DNA from: RGIG2041 sp045652745
GTDB taxonomy: Bacteria > Bacillota > Clostridia > UBA1381 > UMGS1253
Assembly (NCBI GenBank): GCA_045652745.1
Contig: JAZRUW010000009.1
Span: 32,406-96,405 of the forward strand
Reading direction: 5' to 3'
Length of the DNA: 64,000 bases
Positions 1 to 8,910 of the stretch are shown in pieces. The position numbers and the translations under genes were made by a program. The notes beneath the pieces are model-generated. The model was not told the origin of the DNA and ran no database searches. It saw only the letters and a list, made by a program, of their open reading frames with translations. Positions within the stretch are counted from its first letter, which is position 1, and each line of letters starts with the position of its first letter.

Positions 1-2
1 TT

Positions 3-1217
3 TCGATGGGACATTGTTCGTGGCCGTGGATGGACGAGTGCATTGCCATGTATGGCAAGTTTTTAAACTCGGACAACAAGGGCACAACCAAGCACGCGGA
101 AATGTTTTTGGATATAACACCGGGCACACCGGACATTTATCGCGAAGAACTGATGGCAAAGCTGTTTACGATTGGGTATGATTTTAACCATAATCTGATG
201 TTTGGTACGGACACCTATGCCGAGAAATACAGCAGCAGCTGGGCAGCGCATTGGTTGGAAACCGACCGCAAGCTGATGGACAAATTTGGTGTATGTAAAG
301 CAGTGCGTGAAAATATTTATTACAACAATGTGCTTCGGTTTCTGGGCAAGACCGACACGGCGGTAGAGCATGCGCGCCCGAGCGAGGACGATGCAAATGC
401 GTGGAGTCCTGTCAATGATGAGGTCAAGGATGTTATCCGCAAGTGGCATGATAAAATCGGCTTTGCAGATTTATACAAGGGCGAATTTGAGCGCGCATTA
501 AAGACAGTGAAAATTTCGGACGCCATTACGATTGACGGCTACGATGTAACCGAGCCGGACGGCAAGAGAAATCTTTTATCGTACCTTTTCTTCTGTGAGC
601 AGTTGGAAAGACGGTACAAAGAAAAGGGCATCTCCGAAGAAATTTTAATGGATACACTGGGCGATATTTCCATTTGGACGGATGTGTGGAGTGGCATCAA
701 AGGAGAGCTTTACTTAGGCGAAGTTGCGTGGCTGAAACGTCACATGGACATGAAACTGTTCAAACTCGGCCGTTTGCAGTTCTGTATGGCGGGTTCGGAG
801 TTTGATATTCCCGAAATTGGTGTGCAGAAGGGTGATAATGTAATTGAAGTGCATATTCCGGAGGGCGAAGCTATGACGCCGTCTGCGTGCGCAGACTCCA
901 TTGAAAAAGCTAAGGCATTTTTTGCAAAGTATTTCCCGGAATTTGAATACAAGTATTTTACCTGCCACAGTTGGCTGCTGGACACTTCTTTAAAAGAAAT
1001 CCTGCCTGCGGACAGCAATATTGTAAAGCTCCAAAATTTGTTTACCATTGTGCGTGCGGATAAATCCGATGCGATACTCAAATACGTATTTTACTGGAAT
1101 ACGACCAGGTATATGGCAAAGAAACTGCCGTGTGCAACAAGTTTTGCCAAGGCGGTGCAACAGCGTGTGCGCGCCGACGGCGATTTTTATGAAAGTTTAG
1201 GCTATTTTGCAAAATAA
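3..1217 (+). CDS. Amidohydrolase / GNAT-like acyltransferase fusion, 5'-truncated
   Basis: The open frame runs in from the window edge, so the true start lies upstream; the first ATG at 6 is probably internal. Residues 1 to about 115 resemble the C-terminal part of a metal-dependent amidohydrolase barrel (SWPWMDE, MYGKFLN, FLDITPGTP, MFGTDTY with a likely metal-binding Asp). Residues from about 130 to 403 look like the two-part acyltransferase found in clostridial proteins, an all-alpha N-terminal domain plus a GNAT-like C-terminal domain. The join suggests one protein that hydrolyses and acylates a related substrate, but the substrate cannot be read from the sequence. The gene ends at a bidirectional terminator facing the next gene. 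Domain assignment is from memory of the families; the acyltransferase half is less certain. Confidence 0.7.
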   Translation, partial: SMGHCSWPWMDECIAMYGKFLNSDNKGTTKHAEMFLDITPGTPDIYREELMAKLFTIGYDFNHNLMFGTDTYAEKYSSSWAAHWLETDRKLMDKFGVCKAVRENIYYNNVLRFLGKTDTAVEHARPSEDDANAWSPVNDEVKDVIRKWHDKIGFADLYKGEFERALKTVKISDAITIDGYDVTEPDGKRNLLSYLFFCEQLERRYKEKGISEEILMDTLGDISIWTDVWSGIKGELYLGEVAWLKRHMDMKLFKLGRLQFCMAGSEFDIPEIGVQKGDNVIEVHIPEGEAMTPSACADSIEKAKAFFAKYFPEFEYKYFTCHSWLLDTSLKEILPADSNIVKLQNLFTIVRADKSDAILKYVFYWNTTRYMAKKLPCATSFAKAVQQRVRADGDFYESLGYFAK

Positions 1218-1218
1218 G

Positions 1219-1256
1219 AAAAGGTGCTGTAAAGTTGTTTTTACAGCACCTTTTTT
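1219..1256. terminator. Bidirectional intrinsic terminator
   Basis: A 13-bp stem (AAGGTGCTGTAAA paired with TTTACAGCACCTT) is flanked by A and T runs. It lies between two convergent genes and can serve both strands. Confidence 0.85.
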
Positions 1257-1265
1257 ACATACGCT

Positions 1266-2303
1266 TTATGGGTTTAAGTATTCATAGATGACCTGCGATA
1301 TCTTGCCGAAGGTGTGGCGTACTGGGGCACCGTTAAAATCGGTGACACTGATGCATAAAATGTAGTCGCAGTTTGGTGAATACACAATACCGACATCGAG
1401 TTCAGCACGGGAGTTTTCGCCTGTCTTGTGCGCGAGCACGGTGCCTTTCGGCAGATAGAGCGGCAGCTTAAAGCGCCGCGTCTGCTGTTTTAACAAATCA
1501 ATCATCTGTGCATCGTATTCCGGAGTGATGCATGTACCGTTGTAGAGTTTGTCTAACACAAGACCGCAGTCGCGCACCGAAACTCTGTTTTTGCCGGGCG
1601 TTACCACAGGGTCATCATAGAGCATATGCTCTTGTTGTGTATCGAGCGCGCCGAGCGCGTGTGCAAGTTCGGTGACCTTTTTTGCGCCCGCAAAGAAATT
1701 GCCGTTGCCGATGGCACTGACTACCAAATTGGAATCCGAATTGGAGCTGACGGTAATCATCGCTTCCATACGCGCTTGCAGTGCGTCATCCAATTCCAGA
1801 TTGCCTTTGTTTAACTCATCGTAGACTGTGAGCATATTAAACAGTTTAATCGTGCTTGCCGCATGCACCGCGCGGTTGTTGATTTCAATTTGGTGCTCTG
1901 TGTTCGGGATTTCAAAATAGAGTGACCAGTTGCCGGGTGCGCCTTTGAGAATTTCGGCAATCAAAGGTTCCAGTTCCTGCATATCATAATTGTAGACGGG
2001 ATTCTCTTCGAGGGAATCTAAATGTGTCTGAGCGGCAAAGACGGTCTTTTCTAAGGCTTCCGTATCGCGACGCAGGGTTGTTAAAAGCGCTTTTGCCGTT
2101 TCTAACTGTTCTACAGCCTCCGGATAGTCCGGCGCGTTGGAATATTCTGTTTTGTTTATGCTGTCGCAAAGCGCTTGTATTTTTTCGGCGGTCTGCGTAT
2201 GTCGTGCACTTTCGCGCTGCAGATAATTTACGGCGAAAACGGCCGTGAGTGTCAAGAGGATAGCGAGTACGCCGGCCCCGAGGATTATATAAAGCTTTCT
2301 CAT
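1266..2303 (-). CDS. Membrane-anchored beta-lactamase-like serine hydrolase
   Basis: This 345-residue protein has an N-terminal membrane anchor (residues about 5-26) and a coiled-coil-like linker to residue 100. The class A beta-lactamase/transpeptidase fold follows: Ser150-x-x-Lys153 (STIK), Ser189-Asp190-Ser191 at the SDN position, and Lys293-Thr-Gly (KTG). All three active-site motifs are present, so it is probably a functional penicillin-recognising hydrolase acting outside the membrane on cell-wall peptides or beta-lactams. The SDS variant and long stalk are less typical of resistance enzymes, so a peptidoglycan role is equally possible. It is monocistronic with its own promoter, divergent from the glycosidase gene. 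Confidence 0.8.
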   Translation of the reverse strand: MRKLYIILGAGVLAILLTLTAVFAVNYLQRESARHTQTAEKIQALCDSINKTEYSNAPDYPEAVEQLETAKALLTTLRRDTEALEKTVFAAQTHLDSLEENPVYNYDMQELEPLIAEILKGAPGNWSLYFEIPNTEHQIEINNRAVHAASTIKLFNMLTVYDELNKGNLELDDALQARMEAMITVSSNSDSNLVVSAIGNGNFFAGAKKVTELAHALGALDTQQEHMLYDDPVVTPGKNRVSVRDCGLVLDKLYNGTCITPEYDAQMIDLLKQQTRRFKLPLYLPKGTVLAHKTGENSRAELDVGIVYSPNCDYILCISVTDFNGAPVRHTFGKISQVIYEYLNP

Positions 2304-2319
2304 AATATCACCTGGATTT

Positions 2320-2349
2320 ACTATAACATATTATGTCGCTTATTGTCAA
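2320..2349 (-). promoter_or_regulatory. Sigma-A-type promoter of the serine hydrolase gene
   Basis: Read on the minus strand, TTGACA (2344-2349) is followed after 18 bp by TATAGT (2320-2325), just upstream of the start at 2303. Confidence 0.7.
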
Positions 2350-2358
2350 TTTGTGACA

Positions 2359-2387
2359 TTGAATTTGCGTGTGGTTTATGGTAAAAT
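2359..2387 (+). promoter_or_regulatory. Sigma-A-type promoter of the GH13 gene
   Basis: TTGAAT (2359-2364), a 17-bp spacer and TAAAAT (2382-2387) with an extended -10 TGG. It lies 30 bp before the GH13 start and back-to-back with the minus-strand promoter at 2320-2349. Confidence 0.7.
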
Positions 2388-2417
2388 AAACAGAGTTACA
2401 GATAAAGGAGACAACGC

Positions 2418-3722
2418 ATGTGGTATTATGAAAGTGTGATCTATCAGATTTATCCGTTCGGATTTTGCGGTGCGCCGCGCGAAAATGACAGACAACTGCA
2501 GCCGCGTATTTTGAAGGTGCTGGATTTTACGGAGCATTTAAAGAATTTGGGCATCGGTGCGGTGTATTTTTGTCCGGTGTTTGAAAGCAGCGCGCACGGG
2601 TATGATACGGCGGATTTTACGAAAATGGATGTGCGCCTCGGCACGAATGCGGATTTTAAAACGGTGTGTGATGCTTTGCACGAAAGCGGCATCCGCGTGA
2701 TTTTAGACGGTGTGTTTCATCATGTCGGCCGAGACTTTTTTGCCTTTCGTGATGTGCGTGAAAAGAAAGGGGATTCGCCGTATAAGGATTGGTTTTACAT
2801 CTCGTTTGACGGCAATTCCTGCTACAATGACGGCTTTTGGTACGAAGGCTGGGAGGGGCATTTTGAACTGGTTAAACTGAATTTAGACAACCCGCAGGTC
2901 AAAGCGTATTTGTTTGACTGCGTGCGGATGTGGATTCGTGAGTTCGGCATCGACGGCCTCAGACTCGATGTGGCGTATATGCTCAACCGTCAGTTTATGC
3001 GTGAACTGCGCGGTGTGTGCATTAACGAAAAGGAAGACTTTTTCCTCGCAGGCGAGATGATTCACGGCAATTACGCCGAAATCGTCAACTGTGAAACCTT
3101 GCATAGTGCTACAAATTATGAGTGTTTTAAGGGAATTTATTCGTCGCTCAATTCGATGAATATGTTTGAAATCGGGCACTCTCTGCGCAACCGTTTCGGG
3201 AGCGAAGACTGGTGCATGTATCGTGGTATGCACCTCATTTCCTTTGTGGATAATCATGATGTGACACGCCTTGCTTCCAATCTGACAAATCCAAACCATT
3301 TGCCGTTGGCCTACGGTATTTTGATGGGCATGCCCGGCATCCCTTGCATCTACTACGGCAGTGAATGGGGGATAGAGGGCAGAAAAGAGCACGGCGATGA
3401 TGCGCTTCGTCCGGCAGTGGATACGCCGCAGAGCAATACGCTTACCTCGTTTATCGCGCGTGCGGTAAAGGCGCATCGTGAAAGCCGTGCGCTGTGCTAC
3501 GGCAATTTCAATATTTTGCATATGACAAATAAGCAACTCATCTTTGAGCGATGTGCAGACGGCGAGCGCGTGATTGTGATGGTCAATGCGGACGGAGAAG
3601 ACTACACGGCGCATTATAACGCCAATGCCGGCGCAGGTACGGATTTGCTGACGGGCGAGACATTTGATTTCGGCGCCGGCAGTTACTTAGAACCGTACAG
3701 TGTAAAATATATCAAAGTATAA
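2418..3722 (+). CDS. Alpha-amylase family (GH13) glycoside hydrolase
   Basis: A 434-residue protein with the GH13 signatures: region I DGVFHH (from Asp97), region II GLRLDVA with nucleophile Asp184, region III AGEMI with acid/base Glu213, and region IV FVDNHD with Asp281. A short beta domain closes the C-terminus. There is no signal peptide and no N-terminal cyclomaltodextrinase domain, so it is a compact cytoplasmic enzyme acting on imported alpha-glucan oligosaccharides such as maltodextrin. The start follows AAAGGAG at good spacing. It is monocistronic, between its own promoter and terminator. Exact specificity (alpha-amylase, neopullulanase or transglycosidase) cannot be settled by eye. 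Confidence 0.88.
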   Translation: MWYYESVIYQIYPFGFCGAPRENDRQLQPRILKVLDFTEHLKNLGIGAVYFCPVFESSAHGYDTADFTKMDVRLGTNADFKTVCDALHESGIRVILDGVFHHVGRDFFAFRDVREKKGDSPYKDWFYISFDGNSCYNDGFWYEGWEGHFELVKLNLDNPQVKAYLFDCVRMWIREFGIDGLRLDVAYMLNRQFMRELRGVCINEKEDFFLAGEMIHGNYAEIVNCETLHSATNYECFKGIYSSLNSMNMFEIGHSLRNRFGSEDWCMYRGMHLISFVDNHDVTRLASNLTNPNHLPLAYGILMGMPGIPCIYYGSEWGIEGRKEHGDDALRPAVDTPQSNTLTSFIARAVKAHRESRALCYGNFNILHMTNKQLIFERCADGERVIVMVNADGEDYTAHYNANAGAGTDLLTGETFDFGAGSYLEPYSVKYIKV

Positions 3723-3723
3723 T

Positions 3724-3757
3724 AAAAAAACCCGAATACGTGTATTCGGGTTTTTGT
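3724..3757. terminator. Bidirectional intrinsic terminator
   Basis: Stem CCCGAATAC / GTATTCGGG, preceded by A7 and followed by T5, lies between the convergent GH13 and DUF5693 genes. Confidence 0.85.
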
Positions 3758-3833
3758 TGTTTATTACCGGATGAGATATCCGCTACCCTTTCATTTTGCG
3801 ATGGCTTCTACCAAGAAGAAGTCTGCGCTTGCG

Positions 3834-5549
3834 TCAAGGTTTGCGACGAACAAAAAGTTTTACAACGCATAAATTTGCGAGCGTAAATATACCAATAAAC
3901 GGCACGGAGAATACAAGGCCGCCTAAAGTACGCAAAACCGAGGTGGAAACGTCGGTAAATACGTGACAAAAGGTATTCATTACCGAGGCAAACAAAATAG
4001 CGCTTCCGGCGCCGAACGCCCAGGTTAAAAGCTTGCTGATATTGCTTTTTCGGTAGTAGGCAAAAATTGCAACTGCCGGCCAGCCGATTAAAAATTCTTT
4101 GGTGCGCGGTCTTGCTGAAGTCAGCTCGCTCATGCGGTTGCGAATGGTGTTTTCAAGTCCGGAAATCTTGGTGTTGCCACTACGTATAAGATACACGGAA
4201 AGTACGACAACAACCGCCGCAATAACAAGAAAGTGCCATGGGCGAAGACTCGATTTAAATTGTGCGAACTGTGCTTTGAGCGCCTTGGGAGATAAATCTG
4301 CTTTTTCGGTGCGGCAATACATCAGCAAAAGCGCGAACGCAATCGGTGCAAGCAGCGTAACAGATACGCCGCGGAAAATATAGATATTTAAGTAAAATTC
4401 TGTGCCGGAGAGCATTGCGGATAAGGCCATGCTGCACGCCAGAAGCGAAGCAAGGGACAGGCCGAGCAATGCGACAGTGTAGGCAAAAGCGCCAAAGCGT
4501 GATTTCAAATATTCGGCGGCACTGTAACATACGCAAAAACTAAAGCAAGCGCCGAGCGGTGCAAACACAGACGGATACAAAAGCACCAAATTGAGCGGTA
4601 ATACATAGGTCACTGCAAAGGCAAAAGCACCGGATGCGAACAATATCCATTCTGATTTGGCATCGCTCTTTTTGCGCAGAATATACAAAATGAAAATGCA
4701 CATCAGCGCGCCGAGAAACGCACCCGCCGCTTCTACGGTTTTTAAACGGATGTTATAGCCGGCAAGTGTGCCCGCAAGACCGCGTGTGTAGCCTACGGTT
4801 TCTATCCAGTCACAGAACTTGCGGATGGCATTTTGCGTAATTTTTGCGTTTTGCGCCGCATCGTCACTCGCATCCGTGAGCTGGTTGATCAACAAAAATT
4901 CCGTATTGCGGTCACGCGCCGAATTCATCATATGATAGTAAATTAAATCGGGGTCATAACTGCCGGAAGTTAAATATCTTGCCGGTGTCGGATTGGTTTC
5001 ATAACAGCGCAAAATCTGTCCCTGCGCGGCATTTACAAAGGCATCAAAATCCGGCGGACATTCGTTGGACAGTTGCGTTTTGGTTTCCGCAAGCACCAAT
5101 GTGAGGTTGTATTTTTCAATCAGCGGTGCGAGGTTTACAGAGTGCGTACGCACATCTTCCGCCTCTTTGAGCAACAGATATTTTATATCGTAAGCCTGCA
5201 ACAAGGTATCTAAGCGGCTTTCATAGTCAGCCGGTTTTTCGTTGCCGACATAGACGGCAATGGCGCAGTCCAAACCGACGGATTTTGCAATGTAGAGCAG
5301 TTTTCCGTCAAAAGTGCCGTCAGCGGCTTCGCGCAGCAGCGCCGTCTGCGTGCCGCTGATTTTGTAGTCTAAAAGCGTGCGGCTCAGCGCGTCGGGCGTG
5401 ATATGCTCTGTTACGGAATCGAGCGCAATCGCGGTCACATACCCGCGGTGTTTTTGTTCATAGGAAATTCTGACCGCCAGGGCAGGCAGAAGCATAGTCA
5501 CTGCAAGCACGAGGGCGGTCAGTAAAAATACAATGTGTCTTTTTTTCAT
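3834..5549 (-). CDS. DUF5693-like polytopic membrane protein
   Basis: This 571-residue protein starts with a signal-anchor (KKRHIVFLLTALVLAVTMLLP from residue 2). An extracytoplasmic domain of about 250 residues rich in YLLLKEAED-type alpha/beta segments follows, then at least eight hydrophobic helices. The architecture matches the DUF5693 family, which in many Firmicutes lies beside pyruvyltransferase CsaB and cell-wall polymer genes. Function is unknown; the outer domain suggests handling of a surface polymer. Its start overlaps the upstream MurJ-type stop by ATGA, so the two are translationally coupled and probably act together. The family name is from recall. Confidence 0.6.
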   Translation of the reverse strand: MKKRHIVFLLTALVLAVTMLLPALAVRISYEQKHRGYVTAIALDSVTEHITPDALSRTLLDYKISGTQTALLREAADGTFDGKLLYIAKSVGLDCAIAVYVGNEKPADYESRLDTLLQAYDIKYLLLKEAEDVRTHSVNLAPLIEKYNLTLVLAETKTQLSNECPPDFDAFVNAAQGQILRCYETNPTPARYLTSGSYDPDLIYYHMMNSARDRNTEFLLINQLTDASDDAAQNAKITQNAIRKFCDWIETVGYTRGLAGTLAGYNIRLKTVEAAGAFLGALMCIFILYILRKKSDAKSEWILFASGAFAFAVTYVLPLNLVLLYPSVFAPLGACFSFCVCYSAAEYLKSRFGAFAYTVALLGLSLASLLACSMALSAMLSGTEFYLNIYIFRGVSVTLLAPIAFALLLMYCRTEKADLSPKALKAQFAQFKSSLRPWHFLVIAAVVVVLSVYLIRSGNTKISGLENTIRNRMSELTSARPRTKEFLIGWPAVAIFAYYRKSNISKLLTWAFGAGSAILFASVMNTFCHVFTDVSTSVLRTLGGLVFSVPFIGIFTLANLCVVKLFVRRKP

Positions 5550-7033
5550 CTTTGTTCATCCTTGTTTTGAATGATATAGCGTACGGATCCTGTCAGCCAC
5601 AGCACGGCAATGTAGACAATGCCGCAAGCGCCGAGCGGTAAAATGAAGCCGAACTTACTGTCGGAAAGCGGCAGCGGAAGCGCGCGGCAAAGCACGCAGG
5701 TGCCGACCGCTAAAATACCGGCCAGCACAATCTTTGAAAGATTTGCGGCGAGTACTTTATCTGCATAATTGCCGATCGCTTTGCGGATGGCAATTAAAAT
5801 GCACACGGCATAGAGCGTGAACAAAAAGGTTGTTGCTGCGGCCACGGCAGCCGTGCCGTAGGGCAGAACCAGTGCATTGAAAAGCGGCTTTGCCAAAACT
5901 ACCGCCAGAGTTCCTATGACGGTGTAATTGTATTTGGAGGCAAGATACAAAACCTTGTTTAAGAGTTCCTGACAAACGTAGCCGAACACGCCGAGGGTGT
6001 AGATACAAAACAGCGTTGCGGTTGCATCGCTTAATTCCTTTGTAAACTCACCGCGTTCGTATAAAAGGGAGATAATCTCGCGCCCGAAACAGGTGACTGT
6101 TAAAATAAACGGCACGAAAATTGCAAAGAGTACCGTCATGATATACTGCAGAATTTTGCGCACTTGCGCGATGTTGCCCGCCTCGTAGTGGCGGCAAAGG
6201 GATGGATAGGATACATTGCTCATCGCCACAACAAACACGCTTGCAACCGCGATGAAGAGGTTGGACGCGTAGTTTACGGTGGAAGCTGCACCGATGTCTG
6301 CAGAAACGGCGGCCTTGTCCATCATAAATACCAGCTGAAACATCATGCTGGAAATGAAGATGTACAAAACCTCACGCTGCTTGTCGCCGCCCGCGGGCTT
6401 GAGCGTTCTACCGAACATTCGATAGCCTTTTTTGAGGAAATTCGGCAGTAAAAGCACAATGTGCAAAAACCATCCTACCGTAGTTAAAACGCTGACGGTG
6501 GTTAAAGAAATATCCTCTACAAACAGCGCCGCAATAATGATTACGTTATACGGCAGACTCATAATAGAAGTGATGAAAAACACCTTGCAGTTTTGCAGTA
6601 CGCCCGACATGATGTAGGCCAAAATGACAAACAGACAGCTCGGCAGCATAATGTACATTGTCTGCACGGCCGTTGTGAAGAGTTCGTCGGACAACCCCGG
6701 CAAAAGAAGATGCACAATCGGACCTGCAAAAAGATATAAAAGCGCCGTGGCAAATATGACCAAAGCGGTTGTTTTGGTCATAAAATGCGCCACATAGCGC
6801 TTTTCGTTTTCTTCGCCGCAGTTTTCAGGCTTGTTTAAATTTTTTATAATTAAAACGGAAAGGGCAGCGCCGATGCCGGTGAAAATCAGGCTTGCAAGAC
6901 CGAAGACCTGAAAATAAATGTCCGTATATTCCGATGCGCCGAACACCGATGCAAAGATAATATCGCGCACAAAGCCAAGGCATTTTGCTACCAAAATACC
7001 GAGCACAACCAAAATGTAGGCACCGCCGTTCAT
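5546..7033 (-). CDS. murJ: MurJ/MviN-type lipid-linked glycan flippase (first copy)
   Basis: A 495-residue integral membrane protein with about 13-14 hydrophobic helices and the MviN start pattern KCLGFVRDIIFASVFGAS. MviN proteins flip undecaprenyl-linked precursors (lipid II) across the membrane. A second, more divergent paralogue lies at 35891-37432, so this copy may be the peptidoglycan flippase or one dedicated to another polymer. It is the first gene of a two-gene unit with the DUF5693-like protein (ATGA overlap). A strong promoter lies within the end of the upstream queG gene. Confidence 0.75.
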   Translation of the reverse strand: MNGGAYILVVLGILVAKCLGFVRDIIFASVFGASEYTDIYFQVFGLASLIFTGIGAALSVLIIKNLNKPENCGEENEKRYVAHFMTKTTALVIFATALLYLFAGPIVHLLLPGLSDELFTTAVQTMYIMLPSCLFVILAYIMSGVLQNCKVFFITSIMSLPYNVIIIAALFVEDISLTTVSVLTTVGWFLHIVLLLPNFLKKGYRMFGRTLKPAGGDKQREVLYIFISSMMFQLVFMMDKAAVSADIGAASTVNYASNLFIAVASVFVVAMSNVSYPSLCRHYEAGNIAQVRKILQYIMTVLFAIFVPFILTVTCFGREIISLLYERGEFTKELSDATATLFCIYTLGVFGYVCQELLNKVLYLASKYNYTVIGTLAVVLAKPLFNALVLPYGTAAVAAATTFLFTLYAVCILIAIRKAIGNYADKVLAANLSKIVLAGILAVGTCVLCRALPLPLSDSKFGFILPLGACGIVYIAVLWLTGSVRYIIQNKDEQR

Positions 7034-7065
7034 AGGACCGCTTCCTTTCCTTTGTATTATCTTAT

Positions 7066-7094
7066 ATTATACTATTCTTTTCCGGTTTCGTCAA
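7066..7094 (-). promoter_or_regulatory. Promoter of the murJ/DUF5693 pair, embedded in the 3' end of queG
   Basis: On the minus strand, TTGACG (7089-7094), 17 bp, TATAAT (7066-7071). The -35 box lies inside the last codons of queG, so the flippase pair can be transcribed independently of it. Confidence 0.7.
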
Positions 7095-7947
7095 GCAAGG
7101 CTAAGTTGCGTTGCATCGTTTTGTAGCCGCGCCAGTGAAAGGCGCGGTCTTTGTAGTTTGCGCGAAATTCTTCTTCGCTCAACTGCGGCGGGAGAAATCC
7201 GTCTGTTTTTGTGAATTCGGGGATGGTCGTTTGGGGCAGATTTTGATTTTTCGGACAAATATTCTGGCAAATATCACACCCCCAGGCCGAGCCGGATTTT
7301 GCAATCAGTTCTTCTTCCGTTTCGGTAAGTGCACCTTTCTTCTGTTGCAGATAGGAAATGCACTTGTAACCGTCGAGTTTGCCTGTGCCGCAAATCTGCG
7401 CAGGACATGCCTTTTCGCAGGCGGTGCAACTGCCGCAGGTATCGGTCAGCGGTGAGTCGGCTTCAAGTTTTACGTCGGTTACAATACCGCCGATAAAAAA
7501 GAAACTGCCGAGTCGCGGATGGATTAACAGACTGTTTTTGCCGAAATAGCCTAGCCCTGCGCGGTAGGCAAGCGCCTTGTCGCACAAAGGCGAGTTATCG
7601 GTAAATATATACCCTTGCACACTTGCATCTGCCGCCTGCAAAGTTGTCAGCAGGCGCTCTAAATATGATTTGACGACCGTGTGGTAGTCTTTGACCCAGA
7701 CGTAGCGGGATAAATTCACTTTCTCGGGTGCGGGATTTGCATAGGAAAATGCACAGACAATCACGCTTTGGGCATCCGAAAGCATCTGTGTGGGCGCAAT
7801 GCGGTTTTGCGCATCGCCGACAAAAGGCGTGTTTGTATCCAGCAGGCGTGCAAGCAAGCTGTCATCGCGCGCGGCAGAGCAAATGCCCGTGTCGCTGATG
7901 CCAAGCGCGGCGGCGAGCTGTTTTACTTTTTTATTTGTCAGGCTCAT
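7072..7947 (-). CDS. queG: Epoxyqueuosine reductase QueG
   Basis: This iron-sulfur, cobalamin-dependent enzyme reduces epoxyqueuosine to queuosine in tRNA, the last step of queuosine synthesis. Two ferredoxin-like clusters are visible: CGSCTACEKACPA and CDICQNICPKN. The family core YRAGLGYFGKNSLLI and the substrate loop YIFTDNSPLCDKA are intact. The frame is open further upstream, but GAGGTG lies nine bases before the ATG at 7947, giving 291 residues; the alternative ATG at 7953 is too close. That ribosome site overlaps the stop of the upstream regulator. A queuosine-precursor transporter with a riboswitch lies at the far end of the window. Confidence 0.92.
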   Translation of the reverse strand: MSLTNKKVKQLAAALGISDTGICSAARDDSLLARLLDTNTPFVGDAQNRIAPTQMLSDAQSVIVCAFSYANPAPEKVNLSRYVWVKDYHTVVKSYLERLLTTLQAADASVQGYIFTDNSPLCDKALAYRAGLGYFGKNSLLIHPRLGSFFFIGGIVTDVKLEADSPLTDTCGSCTACEKACPAQICGTGKLDGYKCISYLQQKKGALTETEEELIAKSGSAWGCDICQNICPKNQNLPQTTIPEFTKTDGFLPPQLSEEEFRANYKDRAFHWRGYKTMQRNLALLDETGKE

Positions 7948-7960
7948 AATCATGCTCACC

Positions 7961-8854
7961 TCAAATTTTTTGTTCCAGAATGGCCTTGACGGAATGACCG
8001 TATTCGAGCGGTGCCATACCTGTCTGTTTTTTAAACCATCTGGAAAAATAGTGGATGCTTTCAAAACCGAGCATCGCGGCAATCTGCGTAATGTTAAAAT
8101 AGTTTTCGCGAATCAGCGATTTGGCGCGCTCGGTCTTCAGCTGCGAAAAATACTGCATTACGCTGATACCGGTTTCGCGGCGAAACATTTCTTTGAGTGC
8201 CGTCTGGCTCATGGAAACGTGCGCCATAATTTCGTCAAAGGTGACTTTTTTATGCACGTTTTCTTCCAGATAAGCAATCACGTCCTGCACAGGCTTTGGC
8301 TGGCGTTTCAAATTGAGAGAGGCAATCGTTGTCGGCGTGTTGGCATTTAAGGTCGAGCGCATCAGATAAATTAAAATTTCGGTTAAGTTAATCTGGATGA
8401 GCTGTTCTGCACCGAACAACGGCTCTGGCTTGCGTTCGAGTTTTTTGACATACGGGTCACCGAGCGGAGAATCGTATACGTTTTTTGCCTCTTCGATAAT
8501 TTTGGAGAGCAGCAGACGGATGTGGTTCGTGGTGTCGAGCGTACGGTTATAGAAAAAGCGCATCTCCTTAGAGCGGCAGTCAAATGAGAGAGTAATCACG
8601 TTCGTGTTGGCATCGTCCGCGGTGCGGATGGAGTGCCATTGGTTCGGGGAGTGGAAGGTCATCTGTCCGCGATAGAGCGGGAAGTTGCCGTCACGCGTCA
8701 TGATTTCCACGCTGCCCTTGTCGACGTAAACCATCTCCCAGAAATCGTGGCTTTCGCCCTCGAATTCAAAATAACGGGTGTACTCAAAATAGTGCACCGT
8801 AATGAGCGCATTGATTTTAAAGTCCTCTTTCAATCTGGTTTTCTGATAATCCAC
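7961..8854 (-). CDS. AraC-family transcriptional regulator
   Basis: The N-terminal half is a cupin-like sugar-binding domain (FEFEGESHDFWEMVYVDKG, then FHSPNQWHS). The C-terminal 100 residues carry two helix-turn-helices (FDEIMAHVSMSQTALKEMF and ITQIAAMLGFESIHYFSRWF), the AraC signature. The frame extends upstream into AT-rich intergenic DNA. The best start is the GTG at 8854 after AGGCAGG, giving 297 residues, because only from there does the sequence look like protein. It is divergent from an N-acetylhexosamine kinase gene, and the intervening DNA holds four direct repeats spaced like AraC half-sites. It is therefore probably an activator responding to a host-glycan-derived amino sugar. Confidence 0.85.
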   Translation of the reverse strand: MDYQKTRLKEDFKINALITVHYFEYTRYFEFEGESHDFWEMVYVDKGSVEIMTRDGNFPLYRGQMTFHSPNQWHSIRTADDANTNVITLSFDCRSKEMRFFYNRTLDTTNHIRLLLSKIIEEAKNVYDSPLGDPYVKKLERKPEPLFGAEQLIQINLTEILIYLMRSTLNANTPTTIASLNLKRQPKPVQDVIAYLEENVHKKVTFDEIMAHVSMSQTALKEMFRRETGISVMQYFSQLKTERAKSLIRENYFNITQIAAMLGFESIHYFSRWFKKQTGMAPLEYGHSVKAILEQKI

Positions 8855-8910
8855 CGTCTGCACCTGCCTTTTTTTGTTTCTTTCTGCACCTACTTTAACA
8901 CAGTTTGTCT

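Noticed and set aside
2883..3614. 243-residue antisense frame in the GH13 gene
   Set aside because: Overlaps an intact glycosidase with all catalytic motifs; composition is shadow-like.
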